Shown here: positions 43,301-53,481 of the stretch, in pieces
Layout of the letters: each line of letters begins with the position of its first letter
Position numbering within the stretch: the stretch's first letter is position 1
Origin: Phascolarctobacterium sp.
GTDB taxonomy: Bacteria > Bacillota > Negativicutes > Acidaminococcales > Acidaminococcaceae
Direction of reading: 5' to 3'
Assembly: GCA_030531205.1 (NCBI GenBank)
Contig: JAUNOC010000009.1
Location: 1-57,522 of the forward strand
Length of the DNA: 57,522 nucleotides
Notes under the pieces: generated by a model
The model's input: the letters and a program-made list of their open reading frames with translations, nothing else
Told to the model about the DNA's origin: nothing
Database searches by the model: none
Translations under genes and position numbers: made by a program

Positions 43301-44404
43301 GGTGTTGAAATTGAGGCCATTGTGAAGAGGGATGCAGGTGAGGAACGTCTTATTGAAACTTTGGAAGACCGTATCATTGGCCGGTATTTGGCAGAAAGAA
43401 TCGAAGGTAAGAGCAAAAAGGTCTATGAGATTAACACCTACATCACTGATGAAATCGCAGATGATATTTGTGCAAAACATACCAAAGTAAAGATTCGCAG
43501 TGTTTTGAGTTGCAAATCCAAATTTGGTGTTTGCCGTAAATGCTATGGTAAGAATCTGGCAACCGGTAATGTGGTTGATGTTGGCGAAGCAGTTGGTATT
43601 ATTGCGGCTCAATCCATCGGTGAACCTGGTACCCAATTAACCATGCGTACATTCCATACGGGTGGTGTTGCCGGTGCAGAAGATATTACCCAAGGTTTGC
43701 CCCGTGTAGAAGAAATTTTTGAAGCACGTAAACCGAAATCACATGGTATTATTGCCGAAAATGCCGGCAAGGTACATATCGTGGATGATGAAAAAGGTCG
43801 TAAAATTTTGGTTGGCAAAAAGGGTGAGGAAGAAACATACGATATTTCCTACACAGCTAAAGTTTTGGTTGAGGATGGAGAGACAGTTAAGAAGGGCGAC
43901 AGATTGATTGCCGGAACTCTTGACCCGCATGATGTTTTGCGTATTAATGGTGCCAAAGCTGCCCAAGATTATCTTGTTGGCGAAGTTGTCAGTGAATATC
44001 ATTCCCAAGGCGTTGATATTAATTCCAAGCATATTGAAGTAATTGTACGTCAAATGATGCGCAAGGTGCGTGTGGAAGATTGCGGAGATACGGATTTGTT
44101 GCCGGGTACGGATGTAGAAATTACCGATTTTGCTGAGATTAATAAGAATGCAGAGTTGAATGGCAAAACACCGGCAACCGGCAGAGAAATTTTGTTGGGG
44201 ATTACCAAAGCATCTTTGGCTACAGAGTCCTTCTTGAGTGCCGCATCCTTCCAAGAAACTACAAGAGTATTGACGGGAGCTGCTATTCAAGGAAAGGTAG
44301 ATAATTTGGTTGGCGTAAAAGAAAACGTTATTATCGGTAAACTGATTCCGGCAGGTACTGGCCTTGCACATTACCGCAATATAGATGTCGTTAAAAATGA
44401 ATAA
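40379..44404 (+). CDS. rpoC: DNA-directed RNA polymerase subunit beta'
   Basis: A 1341-residue beta' subunit. The N-terminal zinc site is [20 protein letters not shown], the catalytic magnesium loop is [16 protein letters not shown], and the second zinc site contains [13 protein letters not shown]. The GTG at 40379 is chosen because the protein then begins [17 protein letters not shown], as in the family, with GGGGAG eight bases upstream; GTG 40370 is in frame too. rpsL-rpsG-fusA, the usual followers, are absent; plsX follows after 6 bp. Confidence 0.99.
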   Translation: MIDANNFASMRIGLASPETIRKWSRGEVTKPETINYRTQKPERDGLFCEKIFGPTKDWECHCGKYKRIRYKGIVCEKCGVEVTKKDVRRERMGHIELAAPVSHIWYFKGIPSRMGLILDISPKELEKVLYFVSYIVLDPKDTAKQDPEGKGLEKLQLLTDAEYAEALEKYGTDSFEAGMGAEAIQKLLREIDLEKLSQELREELKDATGQKKARAVRRLEACESFRLSGNRPEWMILTILPVIPPDLRPMVPLDGGRYATSDLNDLYRRVINRNNRLKRLLELRSPNIMIRNEKRMLQEAVDALIDNGRRGRAVTGPNNRELKSLSDMLKGKQGRFRQNLLGKRVDYSGRSVIVVGPELKMHQCGLPKEMALELFKPFVMKRLITAGKAGNIKSAKRMVERATNDVWDVLEEVIKEHPVLLNRAPTLHRLGIQAFEPILSEGRAIKLHPLVCTAFNADFDGDQMAVHLPLSVEAQAEARMLMLSVNNILAPKEGKPIAVPTQDMVLGAYYMTILREDGKGEGFGAGKMFCSRDEAELAYYNHQVGLQAPIKVYIPKCDIDNALSAKDAKESTNKTLVLVDTSIGNLIYNYALPTKMRYFQKIDGGWKLVHLIDKKELGKLVGKAHKLYGNLGTAEVLDIVKKMGYDYACKAGISIATSDIKVPDDKKKILDDTEKNVDKVTQLYRRGLLTNQERYEKSIDLWEKAKDAVTESLLKHTMNQFNSVNMMATSGARGNAQQMAQLAGMVGLKQDTSSRTIERPVKANFREGLTILEYFISSHGARKGLTDTALRTANSGYLTRRLVDVAQDVIIREDDCDVEIFDINKEYAAVVRQGLGMSMDKIKQKYIGRTTAKTMVNDKGEIIYEGDVEITSENFDKFVAAGAETLVLTVPDSDETEEVTISVKHANVVDKLKEVIAERFLRDSSVKNEFAAPVVDRNGTVVISAGTKFTMAAVDKILADGSIDEFSVRHNDVSGVEIEAIVKRDAGEERLIETLEDRIIGRYLAERIEGKSKKVYEINTYITDEIADDICAKHTKVKIRSVLSCKSKFGVCRKCYGKNLATGNVVDVGEAVGIIAAQSIGEPGTQLTMRTFHTGGVAGAEDITQGLPRVEEIFEARKPKSHGIIAENAGKVHIVDDEKGRKILVGKKGEEETYDISYTAKVLVEDGETVKKGDRLIAGTLDPHDVLRINGAKAAQDYLVGEVVSEYHSQGVDINSKHIEVIVRQMMRKVRVEDCGDTDLLPGTDVEITDFAEINKNAELNGKTPATGREILLGITKASLATESFLSAASFQETTRVLTGAAIQGKVDNLVGVKENVIIGKLIPAGTGLAHYRNIDVVKNE

Positions 44405-44410
44405 AAAATT

Positions 44411-45433
44411 ATGAAAATTGCTGTGGATGTTATGGGAACCGATTATGGTATTGCAGAACTGGTAAAAGGAACTGTCAATGCTGTAAAACAATTCGCCTGT
44501 GATATGATTTTGGTGGGTGATGCCGCTAAAATACAAACAGAATTGGATAAATTAGGCGCTCATAGCGACAAAATACAAATTCAAAATACCACTCAAGTTA
44601 TTGAGATGGATGAACATCCGGCTCAGGCGGTACGCCAAAAGAAGGATGCCAGTATTGTGGTGGCCGCGAAAATGCTTCGCAATGTGGAATGTGATGCAGT
44701 GGTTTGCGCCGGTTCCACAGGTGCAGCCATGACTGCAGCAACATTGGTAACAGGGCGTTCCAAAGGTGTTGAGCGTCCTGCCATTGCTTTGACTATTCCG
44801 GGAATGGGAAATGGTACAGTGTTGGTTGATGTGGGGGCTAATGTTGACGCCAAACCGCATCAGTTGGTACAAAGTGCAATCATGGGTAGTGTTTATGCCG
44901 AAAAGATTTTGCATATTTTGCAACCAAAGGTTGGTCTTTTGAATATTGGTAGTGAGGAAACTAAAGGTAATGAACAGACCTTGGCGACTTTTCCTCTTTT
45001 GAAGTTCTGTCGGCAACTAAACTTTATGGGGAATGTGGAAGGCAAGGACATTGCGGCAGGCACTGCGGATGTAGTGGTTTGTGACGGGTTTGTAGGTAAC
45101 ACGGTTTTGAAATTCGGTGAGGGTTTGGCAAAAACTATTTTTGCTTTGCTGAAAGAATCCGTAATCTCCAGCGGTGTTTCTACAAAAATTGGTGCTATGC
45201 TGATGAAACCGGCTTTGGAAAAATTGCGTAGCCGGATGGATCCTAACAAATACGGGGGAGCATTACTTTTAGGAATTAAAGCACCATTTGTAATTTGTCA
45301 CGGCAACAGCAAGGCCTATGCCATTACCAATGCTATCGGCACAACCATTGAGTTTGTAAAAAATAATGTTTGTAACGAAATCTCCGCAAGGATTGAGAGT
45401 TATAATAAGGATTTAATGGCAGGTAATTTATGA
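44411..45433 (+). CDS. plsX: Phosphate acyltransferase PlsX
   Basis: Converts acyl-ACP to acyl-phosphate for phospholipid synthesis by PlsY. The 340-residue protein begins KIAVDVMGTDYGIAELVKG and contains VVCAGSTGAAMTAA and VVCDGFVGNTVLKFGEG, hallmarks of PlsX. It starts six bases after rpoC, joining the lipid cluster to the RNA polymerase operon, and overlaps fabD by 4 bp. fapR and rpmF, its common neighbours, are absent. Confidence 0.96.
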   Translation: MKIAVDVMGTDYGIAELVKGTVNAVKQFACDMILVGDAAKIQTELDKLGAHSDKIQIQNTTQVIEMDEHPAQAVRQKKDASIVVAAKMLRNVECDAVVCAGSTGAAMTAATLVTGRSKGVERPAIALTIPGMGNGTVLVDVGANVDAKPHQLVQSAIMGSVYAEKILHILQPKVGLLNIGSEETKGNEQTLATFPLLKFCRQLNFMGNVEGKDIAAGTADVVVCDGFVGNTVLKFGEGLAKTIFALLKESVISSGVSTKIGAMLMKPALEKLRSRMDPNKYGGALLLGIKAPFVICHGNSKAYAITNAIGTTIEFVKNNVCNEISARIESYNKDLMAGNL

Positions 45434-46368
45434 AAACAGCGTTTATTTTTCCTGGTCAGGGTTCCCAGTATGTGGGCATGATGAGGGAATTATTTGATGA
45501 TTATATTGTTGCCAGAAATGTTTTTCACGCGGCTGATGCGGCTTTGGATATGCCATTGCTAAATATGATTATGTACGGACCTGAGGAAAGTTTGCAACTT
45601 ACCTGCAATACCCAGCCGGCACTTTTGGCTTCCAGTATTGCCAGTGCTGCGGTATTGCGTCAGCATGGTATTCAGGCAGATGTTGTGGCAGGACATAGTT
45701 TGGGCGAATACAGCGCTTTGGTGTATGCCGGTGCAGTAAGTTTTGAAGATGCTTTGATAGGTGTGCGTTATCGGGGTACATTTATGCAGGAAGCAGTCCC
45801 CGTTGGTCAAGGAGCTATGGCGGCGATTATTGGGGCGGATGTAAGCGGTGTAGTTGACATTTGTGCGACAATTACAGAGAAACTGGATACGGTAGAGGCA
45901 GTTAATTTTAATTGTCCGAAACAGGTAGTAATTGCAGGTAAGAGCGAAGCGGTTAATGCGGTTATTAAAGAAGTTAAGCAACAAAAAATTGGTAAGGCCG
46001 TGCTGTTGCCTGTTTCTGCACCTTTCCATTCCAGTTTGATGGAGCCGGCGGCAGAACGTTTGAAAACCGTTTTGAAAAATACCGAATTTAGAGATGCACG
46101 TATTCCTTTGTATTCCAATGTAACTGCAAAACCGGTAACGAAGGCAGTTACTATTAAGCGGATGTTGGTTAAACAAGCGGCTTCTCCAGTTTTGTGGGAG
46201 CAGGCAGTACGGAATATGATTAAAGATGGGGTTGATACTTTTGTTGAAGTTGGCCCCGGCCATACTTTGAGCAATTTTGTGAAAAAGATAGATGATTCAG
46301 TACAAGTTTTGCAGGCAGGGGACAGAGAAGGTTTGCAAAACACTTTGAAAGTTTTAAAAGGTGCGTAA
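45430..46368 (+). CDS. fabD: Malonyl-CoA-ACP transacylase
   Basis: Transfers malonyl from CoA to ACP. The 312-residue enzyme shows the oxyanion motif FPGQGSQYVGM, the nucleophile GHSLGEYSAL (Ser near residue 90) and the catalytic His in APFHSSLM. fabH, often between plsX and fabD, is missing here. Confidence 0.97.
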   Translation: MKTAFIFPGQGSQYVGMMRELFDDYIVARNVFHAADAALDMPLLNMIMYGPEESLQLTCNTQPALLASSIASAAVLRQHGIQADVVAGHSLGEYSALVYAGAVSFEDALIGVRYRGTFMQEAVPVGQGAMAAIIGADVSGVVDICATITEKLDTVEAVNFNCPKQVVIAGKSEAVNAVIKEVKQQKIGKAVLLPVSAPFHSSLMEPAAERLKTVLKNTEFRDARIPLYSNVTAKPVTKAVTIKRMLVKQAASPVLWEQAVRNMIKDGVDTFVEVGPGHTLSNFVKKIDDSVQVLQAGDREGLQNTLKVLKGA

Positions 46369-46369
46369 A

Positions 46370-47119
46370 ATGAGATTAGCAAACAAAGTGGCATTAGTTA
46401 CAGGAGCCAGTCAGGGCATTGGTGCAGCCATTGCTTTGAAACTGGCGGCAGAGGGAGCCAATATTGCCATTAACTATGTGGGCGAGGCAAATTTGGCGGC
46501 AGCCCAAAAGGTACAAGCAGAAATTCAAAAATTAGGAAGAAAAGCAGTTGTAGTTGATGCCAATGTTGCTGATTTCAATCAGGCCACAGCAATGGTGGAT
46601 ACGACTGTTGCGGAATTAGGCCGCATTGATATTCTGGTAAACAATGCCGGTATCAACCGGGATAATCTGCTTATCCGTATGAAGGAAGAAGATTGGGATG
46701 CGGTGTTGAATGTAAATTTGAAAGGTGTTTTCAACAGTACCAAGGCCGCAGTAAAATATATGATGAAACAACGCTATGGCAGGATTATTTCCATCAGCAG
46801 TGTTGTTGGCGTGGCAGGTAATGCAGGTCAGGTGAATTATGCTGCTGCCAAAGCCGGTATTATTGGTCTGACCAAATCTGTGGCAAAAGAAGTTGCTAGC
46901 CGCAATATTACGGCAAATGCCATTGCACCGGGCTTTATCCGTACTCCAATGACGGATAAATTACCTGAGGAAGCAGTGAAAAATGCGATGAACTCTATAC
47001 CTTTGGGGCGTATGGGGGAAGCAGAAGACATTGCCAAAGCGGTGGTGTTTTTGGCCAGTGAAGATGCGGACTATATTACAGGTCAAACTTTACATGTTGA
47101 CGGCGGCATGTTAATGTAG
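46370..47119 (+). CDS. fabG: 3-oxoacyl-ACP reductase
   Basis: NADPH-dependent short-chain dehydrogenase of 249 residues. The cofactor loop is TGASQGIG, the active-site tetrad includes NNAG, Ser in ISSVVG and YAAAK. The ATG at 46370 is chosen over an in-frame GTG at 46361 because the protein then starts right at the first beta strand with AAGGTG upstream. Confidence 0.96.
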   Translation: MRLANKVALVTGASQGIGAAIALKLAAEGANIAINYVGEANLAAAQKVQAEIQKLGRKAVVVDANVADFNQATAMVDTTVAELGRIDILVNNAGINRDNLLIRMKEEDWDAVLNVNLKGVFNSTKAAVKYMMKQRYGRIISISSVVGVAGNAGQVNYAAAKAGIIGLTKSVAKEVASRNITANAIAPGFIRTPMTDKLPEEAVKNAMNSIPLGRMGEAEDIAKAVVFLASEDADYITGQTLHVDGGMLM

Positions 47120-47159
47120 TATGATAGTAAAAAAATAAGAAAGTTTTTTGGAGGTAAAA

Positions 47160-47393
47160 ATGGATACATTTGAAAGAGTAAGAAAGATTACCTGTGAGCA
47201 GTTGACGGTGGAAGAAGATGCAGTAAAAATGGAAGCGGCTTTCATTGACGATTTGGGTGCTGATTCTTTGGATATCGTGGAATTGATTATGGCTTTTGAA
47301 GAGGAATTTGACCTTGAGATTCCTGATGAAAAGGCAGAAAAGATCCGTACTGTGGGTGACGCAGTAAAGATGCTTGACGAAGAACTTAAATAA
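47160..47393 (+). CDS. acpP: Acyl carrier protein
   Basis: A 77-residue acidic carrier. The serine in [18 protein letters not shown] receives the phosphopantetheine arm. ATG 47160 follows TTGGAGG. The protein is the substrate shuttle for FabD, FabG and FabF encoded on either side. Confidence 0.98.
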   Translation: MDTFERVRKITCEQLTVEEDAVKMEAAFIDDLGADSLDIVELIMAFEEEFDLEIPDEKAEKIRTVGDAVKMLDEELK

Positions 47394-47402
47394 GTTTTTT
47401 AA

Positions 47403-48653
47403 GTGGACAAAAGAAGAGTAGTTGTCACGGGTGTTGGTCCTGTAACTCCCATTGGTATCGGCAAGGAAAAGTTTTGGAATAATTTGCTTGCCGGTGTTTC
47501 GGGAATTGGGCCTATCACTCTTTTTGATACTACGGATTTTAATGTAAAAATTGCCGGCGAAGTCAGGGATTTTGATTTCGTTAATTTTGGCGACAAAAAA
47601 GAGGGACGCCGTATGGACAGGGTGGCCCAGTTTGCCGTTGCTGCGGCTAAACTGGCCATTGAGGATGCGGGTATTGATTTTACCAAAGAGAATCCTTACC
47701 GTATCGGTGTATGCGTGGGCAGCGGAGTGGGCGGTCTTGGAACTTTTACCGAGCAGACGGTTAAGTATAAGGAAAAGGGACCCCGTTTTGTGAGCCCTCT
47801 TTTCATTCCTATGCTGATTGGCAATATGTGCAGCGGTGAGATCGCCATTACCTTTGGTCTGAAAGGAATCAATACTTGTATTCAAACAGCTTGTGCAACA
47901 GGCAGTCACAGTATTGGGGATGCGTTCCGTGCCATTCTTTGTGGTGATGCGGATGTAATGTTGGCAGGCGGTTCCGAGGCGGCAGTGGGACCTATGGCGG
48001 TGGCCGGGTTCAGTAATATGAAGGCATTGAGTACCCGCAACGACGAACCCCAGAAAGCATCCAGACCCTTTGAAAAAAACAGGGATGGCTTTGTGCTTGG
48101 TGAAGGTGCGGGGGTGCTGGTTTTGGAAGAGCTGGAACATGCTCAAAAGCGTGGTGCCAAGATTTATGCAGAACTTGTTGGCTATGGTGCAAATTGCGAT
48201 GCGTATCACATAACTGCTCCTGACCCGGAGGGAATACCTGCGGCAGAATGTTTCAAAATGGCATTGAAAGACGGTGGCCTGAAACCTGAAGATGTTGATT
48301 ACATCAATGCTCACGGCACTTCTACTTCTTTGAATGATAAAAGTGAAACCATGGCCATTAAAGCGGTGTTTGGCGAGTATGCCAGAAAATTGGCAGTGAG
48401 CAGTATTAAGTCCATGATTGGACATCTTTTGGGGGCAGCAGGCGGTGTGGAAGCCATCTCAACGGTGTTGACCATTGCGGAAGGAAAAGTTCCTGCCACC
48501 ATCAATTACGAAACGCCGGATACAGAAAATGGTCTGGATTTGGATTATGTTCCCAATGTGGCGAGAACTATGGAAGTGCGGGTGGCACTTAGCAATAATT
48601 TGGGCTTCGGCGGGCACAATGCCTGCCTGGCATTCAAAAAATTTGAACAATGA
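47403..48653 (+). CDS. fabF: 3-oxoacyl-ACP synthase II
   Basis: Elongating condensing enzyme of 416 residues. Catalytic Cys in [10 protein letters not shown], His in [11 protein letters not shown] and His in [11 protein letters not shown] form the Cys-His-His triad. The start is GTG, nine bases after the acpP stop, with no clear Shine-Dalgarno sequence in the T-rich gap, so translation may depend on coupling to acpP. rnc overlaps by 4 bp. Confidence 0.97.
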   Translation: MDKRRVVVTGVGPVTPIGIGKEKFWNNLLAGVSGIGPITLFDTTDFNVKIAGEVRDFDFVNFGDKKEGRRMDRVAQFAVAAAKLAIEDAGIDFTKENPYRIGVCVGSGVGGLGTFTEQTVKYKEKGPRFVSPLFIPMLIGNMCSGEIAITFGLKGINTCIQTACATGSHSIGDAFRAILCGDADVMLAGGSEAAVGPMAVAGFSNMKALSTRNDEPQKASRPFEKNRDGFVLGEGAGVLVLEELEHAQKRGAKIYAELVGYGANCDAYHITAPDPEGIPAAECFKMALKDGGLKPEDVDYINAHGTSTSLNDKSETMAIKAVFGEYARKLAVSSIKSMIGHLLGAAGGVEAISTVLTIAEGKVPATINYETPDTENGLDLDYVPNVARTMEVRVALSNNLGFGGHNACLAFKKFEQ

Positions 48654-49354
48654 ATAACAATGAAAACAGAACCGGGATTTTGCAGAATTTTGCGCAGAAT
48701 CTCGGTTTGCAATTTAATAATCCGGAACTTTTGCAAATTGCTTTGACTCACCCAAGTTTCGGTCACGAAAAAAAGCAGAAGCATAACCAGCGATTAGAGT
48801 TTTTAGGTGATGCGGTTTTGGATGTGGTGATAAGCGATTATCTTTTCCACATGGATGATTTGGATGAGGGACAACTTACCAAAATCCGTGCCAATTTTGT
48901 TCAGGAAAAATCCTTGGCATATTATGCAAAAAAAATTGGCATTGGGGAGGTACTGCTTTTAGGCAGGGGGGCGGAAAAGGATAAGGACCGGCTCCGGCCT
49001 GCGGTGTTGGCGGATGCATTGGAGGCACTTATTGGTGCCATTTATAAAGACAGGGGACTTATGGCGGTAAAGGATTTTGTCATCCGTCAAATGGGCAGTG
49101 AATTGGATAAGGCCATGCAGAATCATGAAGTTAAGGAAAACTACAAGACCCTTTTGCAGGAGGATATCCAAAAAACACAGATGTTAAATGTGTTATATAA
49201 AGTCATAGGACGCAGGGGACCTCAGCACCAGCCCATTTTCACAGTTGCTGTTTATATAGATGGCAAGGAAAGCGGCACGGGGGAAGGCAAGAGCCGCAGG
49301 GAGGCGGAACAGGCAGCGGCAAAAATGGCCTATAAAGCAAGATTGAAAAAATAA
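48650..49354 (+). CDS. rnc: Ribonuclease III
   Basis: Double-strand-specific endoribonuclease of 234 residues. The signature is [20 protein letters not shown] (catalytic Glu/Asp), with [16 protein letters not shown] as second site, and a C-terminal dsRNA-binding domain (about 160-234). It overlaps fabF as ATGA and ends the fatty-acid operon; a strong terminator follows. smc and ftsY, common next genes, are absent. Confidence 0.97.
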   Translation: MNNNENRTGILQNFAQNLGLQFNNPELLQIALTHPSFGHEKKQKHNQRLEFLGDAVLDVVISDYLFHMDDLDEGQLTKIRANFVQEKSLAYYAKKIGIGEVLLLGRGAEKDKDRLRPAVLADALEALIGAIYKDRGLMAVKDFVIRQMGSELDKAMQNHEVKENYKTLLQEDIQKTQMLNVLYKVIGRRGPQHQPIFTVAVYIDGKESGTGEGKSRREAEQAAAKMAYKARLKK

Positions 49355-49401
49355 AGCACTTTTGTCCATTGTATAAGGACAAAAGTGCTTGTTTGTTTTT
49401 A
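49354..49401 (+). terminator. Terminator after rnc
   Basis: AAGCACTTTTGTCC (49354-49367) pairs perfectly with GGACAAAAGTGCTT (49377-49390), followed by GTTTGTTTTTATT. Confidence 0.9.
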
Positions 49402-49417
49402 TTACAAATGATACAAT
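49389..49417 (+). promoter_or_regulatory. Possible livK promoter
   Basis: TTGTTT 49389-49394, 17-bp spacer, TACAAT 49412-49417, overlapping the end of the rnc terminator. A small CCCC/GGGG hairpin lies in the leader (about 49433-49445). Confidence 0.45.
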
Positions 49418-49466
49418 ACACAAAGTTCATTTCCCCCTGACGGGGTAGTTAAGAGAGGAGAGAAAA

Positions 49467-50609
49467 ATGAAAGCAAAAAAGATTTTAACTGCATTGTTGG
49501 CAGGTGCCTGCCTGTTTGGTATGAGTGCAGTTACAAGTTCTGTTGTTAAAGCAGAAGAAGTGATTAAAGTAGGTGTGTTCCTGCCTTTGACCGGCGATAA
49601 TGCAGCCGGCGGCGAACTGGAACTCCGTGGTGTTAAGTTGGCTAACGAAGTTCATCCGAAAGTATTGGGCAAGAAAATTGTTTTGGTAGTTCAGGATAAT
49701 AAGTCCGATAAGGCAGAAGCGGCTAACGTAGTTGCCCGTCTGATTGAAAAGGACAAGGTTTGTGCAATTCTCGGTTCCTACGGTTCTTCCCTGTCCATGG
49801 CAGCGGGCAATATTGTTAAGGACAATAAGATTCCTGCCATTGGTACATCCTGCACCAATCCGCAAGTTACTAAGGGTAATGACTATTATTTCCGTGCTTG
49901 CTTCATTGACCCGTTCCAAGGCACAGTTATGGCAAACTATATTAAGAAGAATGGTCACAAGAAAGTGGCTGTCATTCAAGAAGTTTCCAACGATTACAGT
50001 GTAGGTCTTGCTAAATTCTTTATGGATGCTTACAAAGGCATGGGCGGCAAGATTTTGGACGTTGCCAATTATCAGACAGGGGACAAGGACTTTACCGCTA
50101 TTTTGACAAACGTAAAAGCAAAGAATCCGGACGCAATTTATGCTCCCGGCAACTTTACTGAAAGCGCATTGCTGATTGCCCAAGCACATCAGTTGGGTTT
50201 GAAAGTTCCTTTCTACGGCGGTGACACTTGGGAAACTGCTGACTTCCTGGAAGTTGGCGGTGAAGATGTGGAAGGCGCTATGCTTACCACAGCGTTTGGC
50301 CGTGAAATGGCAAGTACTAAGGAAGCAAAAGATTTCCTGGCTATTTTTGCAAAACAATTCCCAAATGAAGAACCTTCCGCTTTGACTGCTTTGGCCTATG
50401 ATGCTTATATGCTGGCTTACTATGGCATTGAAAAAGCAGGCAGCGCTGACCCTGTGGCTATCCGTAATGCCATTGCGGCAAACAAAAATTTGCCTTTGGT
50501 AACAGGCAATACCACTCTTAATGCAGATGGCGACCCTGTGAAAGGTGCAGTTATTAAGACCGTTAAGAAGGGCAAATTCGTTTATGTTGATTTTGTTCAA
50601 CCTAAATAA
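49467..50609 (+). CDS. livK: Branched-chain amino acid ABC transporter, substrate-binding protein
   Basis: Periplasmic Leu/Ile/Val-type binding protein of 380 residues. The N-terminal signal peptide (KKILTALLAGACLFGMSAVT, then cleavage near VVKA-EE) exports it; a lipobox is not convincing. The mature part begins VIKVGVFLPLTGDNAAGG and has the two-lobe type I fold with LGSYGSSLSMAAGNIVKDNK. Exact ligand cannot be told. GAGAGGAGAG precedes the ATG. Confidence 0.93.
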   Translation: MKAKKILTALLAGACLFGMSAVTSSVVKAEEVIKVGVFLPLTGDNAAGGELELRGVKLANEVHPKVLGKKIVLVVQDNKSDKAEAANVVARLIEKDKVCAILGSYGSSLSMAAGNIVKDNKIPAIGTSCTNPQVTKGNDYYFRACFIDPFQGTVMANYIKKNGHKKVAVIQEVSNDYSVGLAKFFMDAYKGMGGKILDVANYQTGDKDFTAILTNVKAKNPDAIYAPGNFTESALLIAQAHQLGLKVPFYGGDTWETADFLEVGGEDVEGAMLTTAFGREMASTKEAKDFLAIFAKQFPNEEPSALTALAYDAYMLAYYGIEKAGSADPVAIRNAIAANKNLPLVTGNTTLNADGDPVKGAVIKTVKKGKFVYVDFVQPK

Positions 50610-50622
50610 CTAAGTATTTACC

Positions 50623-50660
50623 TGTGCTCCCTTGCTTAAAAGGTGAGGGAGCACATTTTA
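50623..50660 (+). terminator. Partial terminator between livK and livH
   Basis: TGTGCTCCCT (50623-50632) pairs with AGGGAGCACA (50646-50655), then TTTTATT. Such a site between the binding protein and permease genes would give more binding protein than membrane components. Confidence 0.65.
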
Positions 50661-50679
50661 TTGAAGTCCGGAGTTTAGT

Positions 50680-51609
50680 ATGGATTTTGCAACTTTGTTT
50701 CAAGCATTCAATGATATGACTTTTGTCAGTTTTTGCCAGCACATGGTGAACGGCATTTCTTTGGGCAGTTTGTATGCCCTGATTGCCATAGGTTACACCA
50801 TGGTATATGGCATTCTGCTGATGATTAATTTTGCGCACGCCGACATTGTAATGATGGCGTGTTATTTTGCTTTTTTCGGAATCAGGATTTTTCATATTCC
50901 CTGGTTCATTACTTTGATAGGGGTTATTGTGGCAACAGCCATTTTAGGTGTAGTGATTGAGCGTTGTGCTTACCGTCCCTTGAGGGATGCGCCTAAAAAT
51001 TCTGTGCTGATTTCTGCCATCGGTGCCTCTTTTTTGTTAGAAAATTTTGCCAACTACGCTTTTGGTGGCAGACCCTTGCGTTTCCCCAAGATAAGTTTGT
51101 TGGCACAGAATATAAATATCGGTGATGTGCGGACTCAGGTTATCTGTCTGATTATCCCGGTGGTGCTGGTGGTGTGCCTGGCAGTGCTGCTCCACATCAT
51201 TAACCACACCAAGACAGGTATGGCCATGCGGGCGGTGTCCAAAGATTACGAAATTGCCCGTGTTATGGGCGTGAATATTGATAACATTATTTCCATTACC
51301 TTTGTTATCGGTTCATCCCTGGCGGCCATCGGTGCTTTCATGTGGGGTATCCGTTACCCCGGTATTACGCCATATTTGGGAGTTATGCCCGGTCTGAAAT
51401 GCTTTATTGCGGCGGTTGTGGGCGGTATCGGTAATATTAAAGGTGCGGTTATCGGTGGCTTCATATTGGGACTGGGGGAAGTGCTTATTGTAGCTTTCTT
51501 CCCGGCACTCAGCGGTTACCGTGATGCCTTTGCCTTTATTGTGTTGATTGTTATTTTGTTCTACAAGCCCACAGGGCTTTTGGGGACGAAGACGACGGAG
51601 AAGGTGTGA
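50680..51609 (+). CDS. livH: Branched-chain amino acid ABC transporter permease LivH
   Basis: A 309-residue inner-membrane permease with about eight hydrophobic segments. MVNGISLGSLYALIAIGYTM at the start and the motif AVVGGIGNIKGAVIGGFILG near the C-terminus mark the LivH family. It pairs with LivM; the livM start follows after 2 bp. Confidence 0.95.
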   Translation: MDFATLFQAFNDMTFVSFCQHMVNGISLGSLYALIAIGYTMVYGILLMINFAHADIVMMACYFAFFGIRIFHIPWFITLIGVIVATAILGVVIERCAYRPLRDAPKNSVLISAIGASFLLENFANYAFGGRPLRFPKISLLAQNINIGDVRTQVICLIIPVVLVVCLAVLLHIINHTKTGMAMRAVSKDYEIARVMGVNIDNIISITFVIGSSLAAIGAFMWGIRYPGITPYLGVMPGLKCFIAAVVGGIGNIKGAVIGGFILGLGEVLIVAFFPALSGYRDAFAFIVLIVILFYKPTGLLGTKTTEKV

Positions 51610-51611
51610 TT

Positions 51612-52676
51612 ATGAAGAAACAAAATTATTTATTTACAGCCATTGCCGTTACAGTTCTTTTCTTCGCCGCCTGCTATGCCCAGTACGGATTGGATGCTTA
51701 TTTGCGCCGGGTGGCAAACCTTTGTATGATTTATGCCATCATCGGTTTAAGTTTGCAAATTGTTAACGGCTTTTGCGGTCAGTTCAGTTTAGGTCAGGCG
51801 GGTTTTATGGCTATCGGCGCTTATACTGTCGGTATCTTTACCGTGCCTGTGGAACTCAGGGCTAACGTATTCTACGCAGTACCCATGAATCCATTGATTG
51901 CAGATATTCAAATGCCGGTGTGGCTGGCATTGATTGTGGGAGGTTTGCTGGCTGCTTTTGTGGCGTTCTTAATCGGGTTCCCCGTGCTTCGGCTGCATGG
52001 TGATTATCTGGCCATTGCCACTTTGGGCTTTTCGGAAATTATCCGTATTGTTATCACCAACGCCCAAAGTTTTACCAATGGTGCTTTGGGAATTAAGGAT
52101 ATTCCGCCCTTGAACGATGCCCGCTATATTTTCGTGGTTTGTGCTCTGACTTATATTTTTGTTACTGCCCTAATCAACTCCTCTTACGGCAGGGCTTTCA
52201 AGGCCATCCGTGAGGATGAGATTGCAGCAGAGGCCATGGGTATTGATTTGTTCAGGCACAAATGTATGGCCTTTATGTTCAGTGCCTTTTTTGCAGGTGT
52301 GGGCGGCGGTCTGTACGGTGCTTTGCTGGGGACGGTTGACCCTAAGAACTTCCTTTTCACTTTGACCTATAACTTTGTGTTGATTATTGTGTTAGGCGGT
52401 ATGGGGTCTATTACCGGCTCTATGTTGGGTGCGATTTTGGTAACCGGTGGTTTGGAATTTTTGCGTGTCTTTGACGAACCATTGGAATTCTTTGGTATGG
52501 CAATACCATTTTTCCGTCCGGGCTTCAGAATGGTTATTTTCAGCGTACTTCTGATGGTATGTGTACTGTTCTGGCGTAAAGGCATTATGGGAACAGAAGA
52601 ATTTACATGGGATAAATTCAAAAAATTTGTAAAAAATCCTGTAGGATATTGGAAGGGGGAGGCGCATCATGGCTGA
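51612..52676 (+). CDS. livM: Branched-chain amino acid ABC transporter permease LivM
   Basis: A 354-residue permease. LSLQIVNGFCGQFSLGQAGF and DYLAIATLGFSEIIRIV are characteristic, as is the cytoplasmic coupling loop region RAFKAIREDEIAAEAMGID. The start at 51612 is preferred over the GTG at 51606 inside the livH stop. It overlaps livG by 8 bp. Confidence 0.95.
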   Translation: MKKQNYLFTAIAVTVLFFAACYAQYGLDAYLRRVANLCMIYAIIGLSLQIVNGFCGQFSLGQAGFMAIGAYTVGIFTVPVELRANVFYAVPMNPLIADIQMPVWLALIVGGLLAAFVAFLIGFPVLRLHGDYLAIATLGFSEIIRIVITNAQSFTNGALGIKDIPPLNDARYIFVVCALTYIFVTALINSSYGRAFKAIREDEIAAEAMGIDLFRHKCMAFMFSAFFAGVGGGLYGALLGTVDPKNFLFTLTYNFVLIIVLGGMGSITGSMLGAILVTGGLEFLRVFDEPLEFFGMAIPFFRPGFRMVIFSVLLMVCVLFWRKGIMGTEEFTWDKFKKFVKNPVGYWKGEAHHG

Positions 52677-53481
52677 TAAATATGCAAATCCCATTATTTT
52701 GAAAACGAATAACATCACCATGCGTTTCGGTGGCGTGGTGGCAGTAAGCAATCTTAATCTAGAAATTCATCAGGGGGAAATAGTGGCTCTGATTGGCCCT
52801 AATGGTGCTGGAAAAACTACGGCCTTTAATATGATTACCGGTGTCTATACACCAACCGAAGGCAATATTTATTTTAATCCGGAAGGGTATCGTGGGCATA
52901 ACATGGTGATTACAGGAAAGAAGCCCAGCGAAATTGCCAAATTAGGCATTGCCCGCACATTTCAAAACATTCGTCTGTTCAAAGATTTGAGCGTGTACGA
53001 AAATGTTATGATTGCCAAGCATTTGCGTTTGGAATCAGATGTTTTCAGTGCGGCATTACATTTGCATTGGTATAATGCTGAACAACGCAAGGCAGAGAAA
53101 CAGGTAGAAAAACTGCTGAAAGAAGTTGGTTTGTGGGATTTAAGGGATGAAAAGGCATCCAGTTTGCCTTATGGCGAGCAACGTCGTCTGGAAATTGTGC
53201 GTGCTATGGCAACAGAACCGGTACTGTTAATTTTGGACGAACCGGCAGCAGGTATGAATCCCAAGGAAACAGAAGAACTGACACAATTTATTCGTCAAAT
53301 TCGGGATAAATATAATCTGACGGTCTTTTTGATTGAACACCACATGGATTTGGTTATGTCCATTGCGGAAAAGATATATGTGCTGGACTTTGGTGAGGAA
53401 ATCGCCAGAGGTACGCCACAGGAAATTCAAAATAACAAACGGGTAATTGAGGCGTACTTGGGGGTGGAAGAAAATGCTTAA
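52669..53481 (+). CDS. livG: Branched-chain amino acid ABC transporter ATP-binding protein LivG
   Basis: A 270-residue ATPase. Walker A GPNGAGKTTAFN, signature LPYGEQRRLEIVRA, Walker B VLLILDEPAAGMNPKE and H-loop EHHMDLVM are all intact. It forms a heterodimer with LivF to power the LivHM channel. The next gene begins inside its end. Confidence 0.96.
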   Translation: MADKYANPIILKTNNITMRFGGVVAVSNLNLEIHQGEIVALIGPNGAGKTTAFNMITGVYTPTEGNIYFNPEGYRGHNMVITGKKPSEIAKLGIARTFQNIRLFKDLSVYENVMIAKHLRLESDVFSAALHLHWYNAEQRKAEKQVEKLLKEVGLWDLRDEKASSLPYGEQRRLEIVRAMATEPVLLILDEPAAGMNPKETEELTQFIRQIRDKYNLTVFLIEHHMDLVMSIAEKIYVLDFGEEIARGTPQEIQNNKRVIEAYLGVEENA

